From NCBI GenBank assembly GCA_035578175.1, contig JAQMRL010000005.1, forward strand, positions 60,369,722-60,433,721: DNA of 64,000 bases. The letters run 5' to 3'. The notes beneath the pieces are model-generated. The model worked only from the letters and a program-made list of their open reading frames with translations, was not told the origin of the DNA and did no database searches. Each line of letters starts with the position of its first letter. Position 1 is the first letter of the stretch. The stretch comes from Catonia carolina (lineage: Eukaryota; Arthropoda; Insecta; Hemiptera; Achilidae). The translations under genes were made by a program, and so were the position numbers. Shown here piece after piece: positions 32,996 to 42,555 of the stretch.

Positions 32996-34341
32996 CCGGG
33001 TGAGCATAAAGTCTTGCCCTGATTATAAAAATTTATTACAGAATAACTGATTGACATAATAATTTAAATTTGATGCTGTTACATAGGTTAGTGTTAATAG
33101 TTTTTCTTAAGATTACTTACATTAGTAAACTTCAACGTGTGCCCCCTTGGTAGCTCGGAGAATGTCGAAGCGGTATTCCAGTTCCCGCCAGGTGTTTTGT
33201 AACATGTGTTCTGTCACAGTACCCACAGCAGCTTGTATCCTAGCCTTCAGTTCGTCAACGTCAGCAACTGGTGTGGCGAAGACTCTATCCTTGATATAGC
33301 CCCAGAAAAAAAAGTCAAGAGGAGTAACGTCTGGAGAGCGGGGTGGCCAGGGTGTTGGACCATCCCTTCCAATCCACCGATCCGGTAATGTTTCATCCAG
33401 GAAATTACGCACTATCAAAGCCCAGTGGGGCGGTGCCCCATCTTGCTGGAAAATTATCCATGGTTGATATTTTTCTAACTGTGGTGTAATGAACTGTTGC
33501 AAAACATCTAAGTAAATGTTAGCGTTAATGGTGTTTTCCGAGAAGAAAAACGTCCCGAAAACCTTATTAGGCATGAGGCCGCACCAAACATTCACATTTT
33601 TGCTGTCTTGCTGTAACTGTACAGTAGCATGTGGATTCTCTGATCCCCATATACGGACATTATGCCTATTTACCATTCCACTGACATGAAAGGTGGATTC
33701 ATCGGTAAAGCATATGCGATTTAAGTAATCGTTAGCGCCGTCAATCCTGTTGAGAATCTCAGTTGCGAATTCTGCACGTCTCAGCAAATCATTCGGTTAC
33801 AAGGCCTGCACGATTTGCACTTTATAAGCATGCAACCTAAGCCTTTTATGAAGAATTTTCACCACACTTGCTTGCGGTGTTTGAAGTTCACGTGATGCTT
33901 GACGAGTTGATTTAGACGGACTCCGTAGAAACGATTCCCGAACAAGATCAACAGTTGCTTCACTCACACTAGGCCTGCCACTTCTAGGAAGATCTTCAAC
34001 GCTGCCTGTTTCTTTAAACCTTTCATACCATCGCTTTATTGATTTAACATCAGGAGGGCTGCGTCCATAAAAAGCCCGAAAATTACGCTGAACACTGATG
34101 GGCGATTTCGTTTCGTGAAACCAAAGCACACATTGTGCTTTCTCCTGCTTCAACGCCATTTCGCCAGCAACTAACGTGAACTAACAGACCATGTCATTGT
34201 TGAGGAGCACTAGCGCCATCTATTGGTCACAAAATCTACTAACAATAACCTATGTAAACAGCGCCAGATTTAAATTATTACGTCAAACGATTATTCTGTA
34301 ATAAAATTTTATAATCAGAGTAAGACTTTATGCTCACCCGG
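32996..34341 (-). mobile_element. Near-intact mariner, DD41D spacing, nested in the Harbinger relic
   Basis: The element of 1346 bp is bordered by TA (32994-32995 and 34342-34343). Its inverted repeats begin CCGGGTGAGCATAAAGTCTT and extend for about 50 bp with few differences (ATTATAAAA.TTTATTACAG, AATAA). The transposase fills most of the interior on the minus strand. Good preservation of the repeats and reading frame indicates a young insertion. Confidence 0.93.
33122..34159 (-). pseudogene. Mariner-type transposase with one in-frame stop
   Basis: The predicted protein is 345 codons, full length for the family, starting MALKQEKAQCVLWFHETKSP at 34159. Residues 1-110 hold the paired helix-turn-helix DNA-binding region (SIKRWYERFKETGSVEDLPR, SGRPSV, then the second helix set). 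The catalytic core shows FTDEST (first aspartate), FQQDGAPPHW (second) and SPDVTPLDFFFWG (third), with 41 residues between the second and third, the DD41D pattern. The C-terminus ends YRFDILRATKGAHVEVY. Codon 121 is TAA (33797-33799), in frame between VQAL and PNDLLRRAEF; the rest is open. It would cut and paste its element at TA sites if intact. As it stands only the DNA-binding part could be made, unless the stop is read through. Confidence 0.92.
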
Positions 34342-34727
34342 TATTTAAAGAACTAATGGACGACGATGAAAAGATTGAACCTGTACGATAGCTCATTCAT
34401 ACTAAGCGTGTTGTATGCGTTTCGACGTGTTCAGACACGTTCAGCTTCCGGCAAATGTTGTCGCCGACAATACCGGACCATGCCGCATCGTAACGTAACG
34501 TAAACGCTAGGCCTACGCTTGATATGAATGGTCTGATATCATTTACAAAGCATGAAAAATATTTGTATTGTTGGAAACGGTCCATTACGGTGCATGATTA
34601 CTTGAACCGACCTTAAGACGTTGCACAGTTAGGAAATTCCTTGAAGTTAACTGCCTAGCTAATTGGTAAAGATAGTTATCTATAATTAGCGTCCTTAATT
34701 ATCCATGCAAATATTACAAAAAAAAAA

Positions 34728-35615
34728 ACTGGGTGTGAAACACTCACACAACTTTCTCTTGTCACTGCAAATAATATTAACAATTTAAACTAACATTAGA
34801 AATAAACAAACAAACTAACCTCAATAAACTTAACCTAATTGTAATCATGAGTGAAAGACGCATAACAAAAATCAATTTCAGTTTGGCTTAAAAATACGGA
34901 GAATCACACTTTCACGCTAAACTAAGCTCTGTAGAAAAGAACTGCTTGGAATAAGTTGTAGATCTTTTAATTTCTTACAAAGTTTATTATACAATTTTGT
35001 CGTAAAATGCATGCTAAGGCTGAAATCTTCAGAAAATCGCTAGTTACCGCTAAACTAAGCGTACAAAAAAAGTTTTAAATGCAAGTTGTAGGATTTTTAA
35101 TTCTCTACAACTTTTATTACATACATTTCTGCAGTAAAATGCATATTAAAGTTACAATCTTTAAAACCAATTTATTTAGCCAAAGTGAAAACAACCTCGC
35201 GAAGAATTTCAGCAAACATTGCGCCTACCCTATCTTGTGGAGCATAAAACATGTAGTAAATGAGCAGATTTTAAAAAAAATCGTAGGAGCCGTTTTTGAG
35301 AAAATCGCAAAAAGTGAAAAATGATACGAATACTTCCGGTTAACCGATTTTGATAATAAATGTTCGTGTCGGGTCCTCTAGTGATATCTAACTTCAGTTT
35401 CAAGATCGTACGATGTTCCGTTCTAGAGATATTCTGTTCACACACACACACACACGCACACACAGACACACACACACACAGACCAGTCGCTAAAACATGT
35501 TTTTTTGGGTTCAGGGGGTCTGAAAACGTGTATATCCGGTAAAAACTCGATTTCAAAAAATCGACATGAAAACAATACTCTTTTCCTATAATACTCATAA
35601 GGCAAGAGAAAGTAA
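34728..35615 (+). repeat. Family A, near-complete copy
   Basis: The left end CTGGGTGTGAAACACTCACA is followed by ACTTTCTCTTGTCACTG, both internal units, a (CA)n tract at 35440-35480 and GGGTTCAGGGGGTCTGAAAA. The right end TATAATACTCATAAGGCAAG, AGAAAGTA is present. It is a good reference for the right terminus. Confidence 0.85.
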
Positions 35616-36176
35616 TATAATTATCTATTATAGTCATCCGCAAAATTTACTACAGCAGGACGCGGTAAGTTATTCTATACGGTTGGAATTTTGGAACTGT
35701 CGTGGAAGGTTCAATTGCTTTTATAAAAACGAGCGCCAGAAGCAAGTCTTAAAAACTTTGACTGGAAGGTCTAGATCGACTTTAAGTTACTTTCTGCTTA
35801 TGCATTAAAGATCTGAACACCTTAAGTCTAGATTATTATAAGCTTAATAATATAGTAATGTGATGTGGATAGTATTGCTTGAGTCCAAGCTCCGTGTAGT
35901 TGGAAGGAATGCAATGCGTTGTTTTAGATAGATATATATGTAATAAATACAAACAAATTGTTAAATACAGAAAGTTTGAAAACGAATGTTTTGTATCAGA
36001 GTAATACAATAATCGTTCAACCAGCATGCGTCATTCATTCAATACACCTCAACCGTACCCTTCACCCCGCAACTACAAGGAGCTTGGAACCGCACAATGT
36101 AAGTAGCATGGATAGTATATTGTTCCTTGAGTGTTGGTAGCATGAGCCAAGTTATAGTGTGTTGCTTGTATGTGGC
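35616..36176. other. Unassigned DNA with a short inverted similarity
   Basis: CAACTACAAGGAGCTTGGAA at about 36070 and, on the other strand, CAACTACACGGAGCTTGGAC at about 35885 form an inverted pair. The phrase GATAGTAT(A)TTG.TTGAG follows both. The origin of this pair is not clear. Confidence 0.4.
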
Positions 36177-36455
36177 CTAAAACAAAATAGAATATAAATA
36201 CAAAACAAAAATACAAACCAAATAAGGTAAGTTTAAAACCCCGATTGTTTCTACATATTTTCTCTGTGCATCACTGAATTCTAATTTGGCATCTTCAAGA
36301 CCCAACATTTCCTCTTGTAGTTTAAAATTCAGCAATGATATTTCATTTTTCAAATTGTTAAACTTATCTTTTAATTGAATCCGTTTTTTGATCTCTCTAA
36401 TATTGCTTGAATTTTCAACCAGGTCTAAAAGATCATTCATACTAGACGACATCAT
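36177..36455 (-). CDS. Candidate coding frame with coiled-coil character
   Basis: The minus-strand frame begins MMSSSMNDLLDLVENSSNIR and continues EIKKRIQLKDKFNNLKNEIS, LLNFKLQEEMLGLEDAKLEF, SDAQRKYVETIG. Hydrophobic residues recur with roughly heptad spacing, so a helical coiled coil is likely over residues 20-70. The last 20 codons (LPYLVCIFVLYLYSILF) look like non-coding read-through, and the true exon may end near 36240, although no convincing donor is visible. I do not recognise the protein. It may be a first exon of a host gene or a fragment of an unknown mobile element. Confidence 0.35.
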   Translation of the reverse strand: MMSSSMNDLLDLVENSSNIREIKKRIQLKDKFNNLKNEISLLNFKLQEEMLGLEDAKLEFSDAQRKYVETIGVLNLPYLVCIFVLYLYSILF

Positions 36456-38433
36456 TTAAATTATTTAAAAATGTTTGTTATTTACAAATAAAAATTTGAT
36501 AAAAGTATCACAAGAAATTATTTAAAAAAATTTAGTAAATTATTAAATTTTGACTAAAATTTTGACTAACTTAAAACTATATTTTTTGTTACCGAGTTAC
36601 AAAAACTTAGTCTGCAAAACGAAATAAAAGCGTATCTAAGAAACAATATATTTTTTGACTTTATTATAGATTTGAAACTATCAATTTATATTTTTGCGTT
36701 AACTAGAATTTATAAACAATTAAGGGTGATAGAAATTGTGCATTAAAAATATTCAGAGTTTTTAAAATGCACAAGCATTTACCAAAACGCTGGAGGTGTT
36801 TACATTTTATTATTTTTTTTAATGAAAATTGGCTTCCAGTTGTAGAATACATATTTCTATTGTTTATGCTAAATGTATAAAAAATAATTTGAGTAAAGTA
36901 GGTAGTTTTGATTGTCGGGACACAGAAGACTATTAATTTTAGCTATTTCAGTCTAATATCTAAGCTTTGCGCCTCATGCTAACATGTTTGTTCTATATAA
37001 ACATTCTGTTCATAAGAGTCTAATATCTTGTGTTATAGAAGAATTATATAAAAATTTGAAGTTAAATAAGTTTTAAAAATATTTGATTCAATTTTAATTT
37101 TCTCTAAAATTACGTGATGATATTCAGGCGTCTTAGTACAAATGAATTCAGTCTCTACCCGAACGATACAAGCATAAACTCTGATCTTTGTAATGGCGCT
37201 ATTGAGACTTATGCATAATATGCATACAGTTGAAATTAATTAGCATGTCTGAAGGTAAACAGGAAGTCGCGTATGGAATCCCGGAAGCAAGTTATGAATC
37301 ATATAATAACCATAATACTACTTCGCGTTTGTTTGTTAACCTTAACCACTTTTAAATAGTGCGAGGGGGGATATAGAGGGGAGGGGGAGAAAGGAAGAGA
37401 TGCTGAGATGTTGTTTTAAAAGGGTTGAAAATACAGAATAAATTAAAATTTTCTATAAACAACAATTTAAGTTTGTATGACCTTTACACTTCGTCAACAA
37501 ACGTGTCCAAATTGTATTCATTTAATTCACCTCTTTTCCAAACAAACAAATTTCGATATCTTGGTCTGTATTGAGATAAATGTATAGATGGTAGCTCACT
37601 TGATTGCTAGTGTAAGGAATTCGGTTAGGAGGATTGTTTATACGATTCCCCTCCTCCTATTACCTAGTAGTAGTAATTATACCATTAGCACGCGCTGTTC
37701 TAAAAATATTACTCACAAATCATTTCGAATAACTACTATAGTACCAAAATAATTTATTAGATTTTTAACTAATAATATTCTAATATATATTATAAACATA
37801 CTAAAAGTTTATTACAATAGCCTAATAAAGTAAAAAAATGTATTAGTTTTTAATATTTTACTACCGAGTGTTATATTTTTTATTAGTTTGTTTATAAATA
37901 GGCCGCATATAACAATATTATCATAATATATAATAACTAGATAAATAACTTCACGAGCCGGGAGCGTAATTAACACCACTACAGTGAACGATCTCACAGT
38001 AACAACTGACACATATGATAAATAAATATTTTCAGAATGTACAGTACACACGTCGCCATGTGGATTTAAAGCAACCGTTACTATGACAACATCACGTCTC
38101 ACTGTCGCCAGTCCCCCTTGCTCTTCATCACGCACTAGCAAACAAGTCAGCTCCCTACTATAGATACTTCAGTCACGAGATTGTCTTTGGCGTTTGGATA
38201 GCCTGTAAGGAACAAAAGTGAACATTTGACAGTACTGCTAACCTCAATAGTGAGACATTACATTTAACTATTGTGCTAGTACCATACATACATTTTTTAT
38301 AAGCTGTGGTTTACTGCCAAGAAAATGGTTTCTTTATAAACCTTATAAGAAACAATCTAACCTGTAATATTGCACATAGCTTAACTACATGAATAGAAAT
38401 GTTTGATTTACGGTAATTCCCAATTACCTTATT
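36456..38433. other. Unassigned AT-rich DNA
   Basis: No repeat or gene recognised. A purine-rich run lies at 37365-37415. At 38078-38091 GTTACTATGACAAC resembles an RFX X-box palindrome, but it has no gene context. Confidence 0.45.
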
Positions 38434-38780
38434 CTACTGGAACAAAATTTTCTAGGAATGAATCGCCTTCTTTGCTATTGCTATCACCGTCGTCTTCATT
38501 ATCAGTCTCACTTGTATCTACAGAACCGTTTACTTTTGTTACTAGGTGTCAACAAAACTATTGAAGAAGAATACGTTATTCACTTCTTTAATTTCGTTCT
38601 TTATAAGTCGAATTGTGGAAACAGAAACATCACAGTAGTTAGCCACTCACTCACTCACTCATGGCTTTTGTTAAGAGGCACGAAAAAGCATTTTTGTTCA
38701 TCTTTAATTTCAAATTTTTTATTAAGCTGCATTCGTTCAGCACTGTGAATTGTCCTACCTTGTTTTTGAGAAACCAACAT
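38434..38780 (-). pseudogene. Transposase N-terminus (helix-turn-helix) fused to an acidic C-terminus
   Basis: The minus strand reads MLVSQKQGRTIHSAERMQLN, KKFEIKDEQKCFFVPLNKSH, E (38780-38655), then after a GAGT microsatellite VANYCDVSVSTIRLIKNEIK, EVNN in a shifted frame. FFVPLNK..ERVA..C.VS..T.RRI.KE is the N-terminal helix-turn-helix of a DDE transposase group common in insects. After a stop near 38533 the stretch VNGSVDTSETDNEDDGDSNS, KEGDSFLENFVPVE and a stop look like its acidic C-terminal end. The catalytic domain is missing. Terminal repeats could not be located, so the element borders are unknown. Confidence 0.6.
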
Positions 38781-38880
38781 TTCTGTTTACGGTAGCAGAA
38801 AGTTATTTTCGTACAGTTAACATATAAAAGATACCGTGATGTATTGTATGCGCTCTGGATATAGGCTACGGTTGTTGTGT

Positions 38881-38960
38881 TAGCGGAACTGATACCAAAG
38901 CAGTCGCGCATGCGTACTAATGGTTTCTCCCTATATCCCTCTCTAACCAATGGCAAACTT
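38881..38960 (-). promoter_or_regulatory. CpG-rich promoter-like segment upstream of the helix-turn-helix remnant
   Basis: On the minus strand GCCATTGGTT (inverted CCAAT) lies about 40 bp before GTACGCATGCGCGAC, similar to an NRF-1 palindrome. The ATG of the remnant is about 100 bp further on. These sites fit an element's internal promoter. Motif matches alone are weak evidence. Confidence 0.3.
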
Positions 38961-39159
38961 GTGACTCAAGCAACTATTATAATAGTCGACGTGGAACATT
39001 CACGTCAATCACAAACGACAATTACTAAATGATAGGCTGTATCAGTTACACTGACATTTTGGCAAGCAATCAAAATTATCTATAACTATGACATTGTTAA
39101 CATACAAGGCAATAAACCAACCAATTTGGCTGATTGGTTTATGTATTTATGGCGCAATA

Positions 39160-39620
39160 AAAACGTCTGAATGACCATAATTTCATGAATTGCAACCTTC
39201 AAATTGAAACGTGCATAAATACAAAAAAACATGAAAACGGACTAGCTTCTAATGAAACTGTCTACAGCAAAATAGAACGATTAACGAGCACAATTAAGGA
39301 AAAACAGATCTCATTCTTTGGATATTTAATCAGAAAACCAGAACAGATTTTTCTGACAGATCGTCAGAAAAATAATAGAAAAATTATGGAACAGTAAGAA
39401 CAGCATTTAATGAATTACAGAAATCGAGGAAGACATGAGGGAACTACAAATTACAATAGAAGATTTGAAAAACAAGACAGATAAAATTAAAATACTCATG
39501 AACAAACAAACAAGACTGCAAACGAAGATCAACAAACAGATAATAAGAAGGGTGTTTTCAGACGAGGAAAGAAAGTTAAGATCCGAGACAATGAAGAAAT
39601 AATAACCGTATTAGCGTAAA
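39160..39620 (+). pseudogene. LINE C-terminal fragment (RTE-like)
   Basis: Frame one reads LQIETCINTKKHENGLASNE, TVYSKIERLTSTIKEKQISF, FGYLIRKPEQIF, the region after the reverse transcriptase in RTE-like proteins (..Y..I..I...I...RI.FFGHL.RM...RL). After a frame change it continues EEDMRELQITIEDLKNKTDK, then EERKLRSETMKK and a stop at about 39600. It is a 5'-truncated, frameshifted copy of the same family that ends the chimeric element at 41.6-41.9 kb. Confidence 0.75.
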
Positions 39621-40226
39621 GTTACAGTATTTCTGAAGGTAGACTTATTCTTTAAATATATTACAAAATTTCTACATTTGTTACCGCCGTTTATGCATTA
39701 AGGTTGAGAAAAATATTACAAACGCACACAATATTAGTGTTTAGATATTATCTAAACACCAATATTTGGCTGCTGTGGAAACCCGTAACGAATTATACCC
39801 CATATATAGCGCAAAAGAAACTAAAAAGCAATCGTATAAATTATTTATTTAAACAAATGATAAATTTAAAGTCTGTGAATAAAATATGATAATGGTAAGA
39901 GAACCGGAAGACGTTGAAAATGAATGCTGTAGTTGTTAGAGTGCATTTAACCAAACGACACATATACATAGCTCTATTAGTTTATGCCAACCAAAAACAA
40001 ACACAAACATTACTCAGCTGCATTATTAATGGTCTCTTATTACAACATGCATGAATATCCAGAATATGTTTTAATTACTACATCCTCACGTTTTACCCGT
40101 ATGTAATATAATTAAATTCTCGCAAACAATACATGTAATTTGTATTCTTAACATGAAAAAATTTATTATATAATATTAGTTGATATTTTATGAAAATAAG
40201 ACATATATTTAAATAAAACAAAAATT
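39621..40226. other. Unassigned AT-rich DNA
   Basis: No gene or repeat recognised. Confidence 0.5.
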
Positions 40227-40916
40227 TGGTGTGAAATACTCATACGACTATCTCTTGACAATGTAAAAGATGAAAAAAAATAACCTATGTTTAATCATGA
40301 GGAAAAACACTGTAAAATTAAAGATAAGCTTATATTAATCATGAATTAAAATCAACCTCTGTAAAACTTAAAAATACTGAAAATCACTCATTGACCATAA
40401 ACTAGAAAGAAATGGTAAAAATAAAAAAGTTGTAGATTTTTTTATTTCCTAATACTTCAATGATTACACTTTTGCCATAAAATGTATATTAAGGCCACAA
40501 TCTAAAAAATATTTTTACATTGAGAGTACACAACCCAAGAATTTCAGCAGATATAACGCTTTCTTTGTCTTGTAGAGTATGAAAAATTTAGTGAATGAGA
40601 TGATTTTTAAAAAAATCCTTAGCCGTTTTGGAGAAGAAAGAAAAATAGAGAAAAATCGCACGAATAAATAACTACTCTTGGTCGATCGATTTTAACAAAG
40701 ATTTTCGTGTCGGATTCGCTAGTGCTATTTAAGTTAATTTCTAAGTTTTAACTTAGTGTAATTATCCGTTCTCAAGATATTATATTTACACATACATACA
40801 TACCGGTTGCTAATAAGATGTTTTTTTTTGGGTTCGAGGGGACTGAAACCGTGTACGTCCGGTGAAAACTCGATTTCTTATAAAAGATATTAAAACAATA
40901 CTTTCCTTTCCTATTG
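40227..40916 (+). repeat. Family A copy broken at its terminal hairpin
   Basis: The left end TTTGGTGTGAAATACTCATA, CGACTATCTCTTGACAATG and the usual blocks run to GGTGAAAACTCGATTTCTTA and ACTTTCCTTTCCTATT. The copy stops inside the CCTATATTCATATAGG hairpin, where the GC-rich retroelement begins. Hairpin-like TATTCATTTATGAATGAGAA resumes at 41893-41912 after it. Confidence 0.8.
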
Positions 40917-41360
40917 TTGCAGACTGCCCCACCATTATCAGTGCCTATAGACGGTCCCAGAACCTGCCTGCCGCAGAGCCTCCCTTCCACCATGAAGTGG
41001 ACTCGCCGAAAAGGGATTTACGCGACCGCACTGAACTGTAAGTCACACTCGCCATCCTTCCGAACTCCAACTTCTGAACTGGGAAGAACAAGAAAGAAGG
41101 TGAGCCAGACGCACCATCTCTCAGACGACCATCTGGTAGAAGCTACCGGTGGCAGACGCACATTCCCGCACCGGTCAGCCTTCTCTTACCCGGCCGCCGA
41201 AAGCAGCGTACCTGATGAAAAATATTGGTGTCTTGAGTTCAGCGCGAGACCGGAGAGAACCATCTCAGTCGACGGCCTAAGCCGACCCGACACTGCGGGG
41301 CTCTGGAGCTCACCACTGGCACGCGGCAGTGAGGCCCTACTGCCACTGAGGGAGAGCTAG
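40914..41360 (+). CDS. Open frame in the GC-rich block, uncertain coding status
   Basis: It has 148 codons without a stop, rich in Arg, Ser, Pro and Thr (SVPIDGPRTCLPQSLPSTMK, WTRRKGIYATALNCKSHSPS, SRPDTAGLWSSPLARGSEAL). No domain, signal peptide or zinc knuckle is visible. The length may simply follow from high GC content, which lowers stop frequency. If real it could be an ORF1 fragment of the LINE, but nothing in the sequence proves this. The translation start falls in the junction with family A, so it is not native. Confidence 0.2.
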   Translation: MLQTAPPLSVPIDGPRTCLPQSLPSTMKWTRRKGIYATALNCKSHSPSFRTPTSELGRTRKKVSQTHHLSDDHLVEATGGRRTFPHRSAFSYPAAESSVPDEKYWCLEFSARPERTISVDGLSRPDTAGLWSSPLARGSEALLPLRES

Positions 41361-41890
41361 GCCTAAAACCGGTAGCCAAGCCGTCACTCTTCGGGGACCG
41401 CTTCCAACCCGCTGGCTCGACCAACAACATCGGCGCTTTTCAGAGCCAACCACAAAACACACCTCGCCCTTTTCAGGGTCACCAACACACCCTTAACAGC
41501 TTTGTTCAGGGCCACTAACCCACTACATATAACGGTCTTCCTCAGAACCCTTAACCAATTAAACGGCCCTTTTTAGAGCCACCAATTGCAAGCAAGGTTT
41601 TGCCACGTGTCGTCGGTCCCGGTCGGCGACACTATTTATTATTCGAATAGAATTATGGAAACTAAAAACTATAATAGAAGTTTTGAAAAACAAGACAGTT
41701 ACAATAAGATACTCAATGCCACACAAACTAAACTACAAACAGACAATAGGAAGGGTGATTTTAGACGACTAAAGAGGGTTAAGATCCGAGAGAATGAAGA
41801 AATACTGAACTAACTGGAAACGCAAGAACTATTCATAAAATATTGACTAAAGTGGTCTAATAGAGGCCACAAATTTAAATAATAATAATA
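40917..41890 (+). mobile_element. GC-rich chimeric LINE derivative inserted in a family A hairpin
   Basis: Three parts are joined. First, a GC-rich block (40917-41430) is open in one frame from 40914 to 41360. Second, five tandem hairpin units (41432-41580) are followed by a hairpin GTGTCGTCGG/GGTCGGCGACAC at about 41606-41631. Third, from about 41645, sequence is shared with the LINE 3' end at 39.4 kb (ATAATAGAAGTTTTGAAAAA, CAAGACAG and GTTAAGATCCGAGAGAATGA). It ends with TTGACTAAAGTGGTCTAATA and an (AAT)n tail. The likely reading is the 5' untranslated region of a LINE joined to its 3' end by loss of the coding body, that is, a non-autonomous derivative. A transcript-level fusion during retrotransposition is the alternative. 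Confidence 0.65.
41432..41580 (+). repeat. Five tandem hairpins resembling the histone mRNA 3' stem-loop
   Basis: Sixteen-base units start at 41432 (GGCGCTTTTCAGAGCC), 41465 (CGCCCTTTTCAGGGTC), 41498 (AGCTTTGTTCAGGGCC), 41534 (GGTCTTCCTCAGAACC) and 41565 (GGCCCTTTTTAGAGCC), spaced 33, 33, 36 and 31 bp. Units 1, 2, 3 and 5 are followed by ACCA-, AACCA- or ACTA-like bases. The animal histone stem-loop consensus is GGYYCTTTTHAGRRCC followed by ACCA; the loop and closing T-A and G-C pairs agree, and single stem mismatches occur in several units. Function within a retroelement is unknown. Confidence 0.75.
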
Positions 41891-41914
41891 ATATATTATT
41901 CATTTATGAATGAG

Positions 41915-42130
41915 AAAGTTCAGGTCATTTTGTAGTATCTAACTAAAGTTCTAAGTTTCAAAGTCGTACAATTTTATATTTTGTTTAAACGCAGGCTAAT
42001 CTGTAAACAAATGTGTTTTTGGGTACAGAGATTTTGGAAATGTTTATTACCGGTGGAAAAACGTATTCAAAAATTTCACATAAAACAAATTTTTCTTACC
42101 TATATATTATAGGGCAAGAGAAAGTAAAAC
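41915..42130 (+). repeat. Family A 3' fragment in tandem with the preceding copy
   Basis: It contains TCAGGTCATTTTGTAGTATC, TAACTAAAGTTCTAAGTTTC, the GGGTACAGAGATTTTGGAAA block and the end ACCTATATATTATAGGGCAA, GAGAAAGTA with the hairpin. It follows directly after the broken terminus of the copy at 40227. Confidence 0.7.
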
Positions 42131-42555
42131 ATTACCAATATTCTTTTTGTGTCAAAGTGAGATTTGAGAGAACATTATTATGTAATTCAGAAAAATAATT
42201 GGCCAATAGCGTAAGAAATTGGGTTGAAACGAGGACAATTTGTCTTCTCCAACTTTCAGATTGGTCTAACGAGCTTCTTCTACTGGAAACCTAAGAAGTC
42301 CTTTGGGAAATAACAGTAAAATAGTTACTTGCACTCGGGGATCGGCGTGGCGTGCTGGTGTCGAGCAGGGCGATGAGTTGTCAAGAGTGGGTACAATCAA
42401 GAGACCTGAGGGAGAAATTCAGCTTACAAAAACACCAGAGCAAGAGAGAGAATGTATAAGGGAGAGAAAATATTCTCCTTAAATCATCCTCTCCGTCTAC
42501 GTGAATTTTCTCTATTTATTTTGAATTTTATAATGAACACAATGTCCAAAACATC
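42131..42555. other. Unassigned DNA
   Basis: No repeat or gene recognised. 42330-42480 is relatively G-rich with AGAGAGAGAATG-type purine sequence. Confidence 0.5.

Larger units (their letters stand above)
32703..34613 (+). mobile_element. PIF/Harbinger-like relic hosting a mariner
   Basis: Inverted ends AGGTCGGTTCATATCATCAT (left) and complement AGGTCGGTTCAAGTAATCAT (right) are flanked by TAA at 32700-32702 and 34614-34616, the three-base duplication expected for PIF/Harbinger. Between them the forward strand gives LDLTTEDLSDINFIS, then QRKRKRFSVHK and, after the mariner, FKELMDDDEKI. This is the N-terminal pattern of Harbinger transposases (..KRKR..VH......GEF..L..EL..D..KF) in broken frames. 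Removing the mariner leaves about 560 bp, so most of the transposase is gone. Confidence 0.75.

Noticed and set aside
35230..35643. A 137-codon minus-strand frame
   Set aside because: It lies antisense to a family A copy, and parallel frames occur in other copies only by virtue of the repeat; the sequence crosses a CA microsatellite.
38078..38091. RFX X-box-like palindrome GTTACTATGACAAC
   Set aside because: A single 14-base match without a neighbouring gene; expected by chance at low frequency in 64 kb.
41432..41580. Histone gene cluster 3' ends
   Set aside because: No histone coding frame is adjacent, and five hairpins at about 33-bp spacing cannot be separate gene ends.
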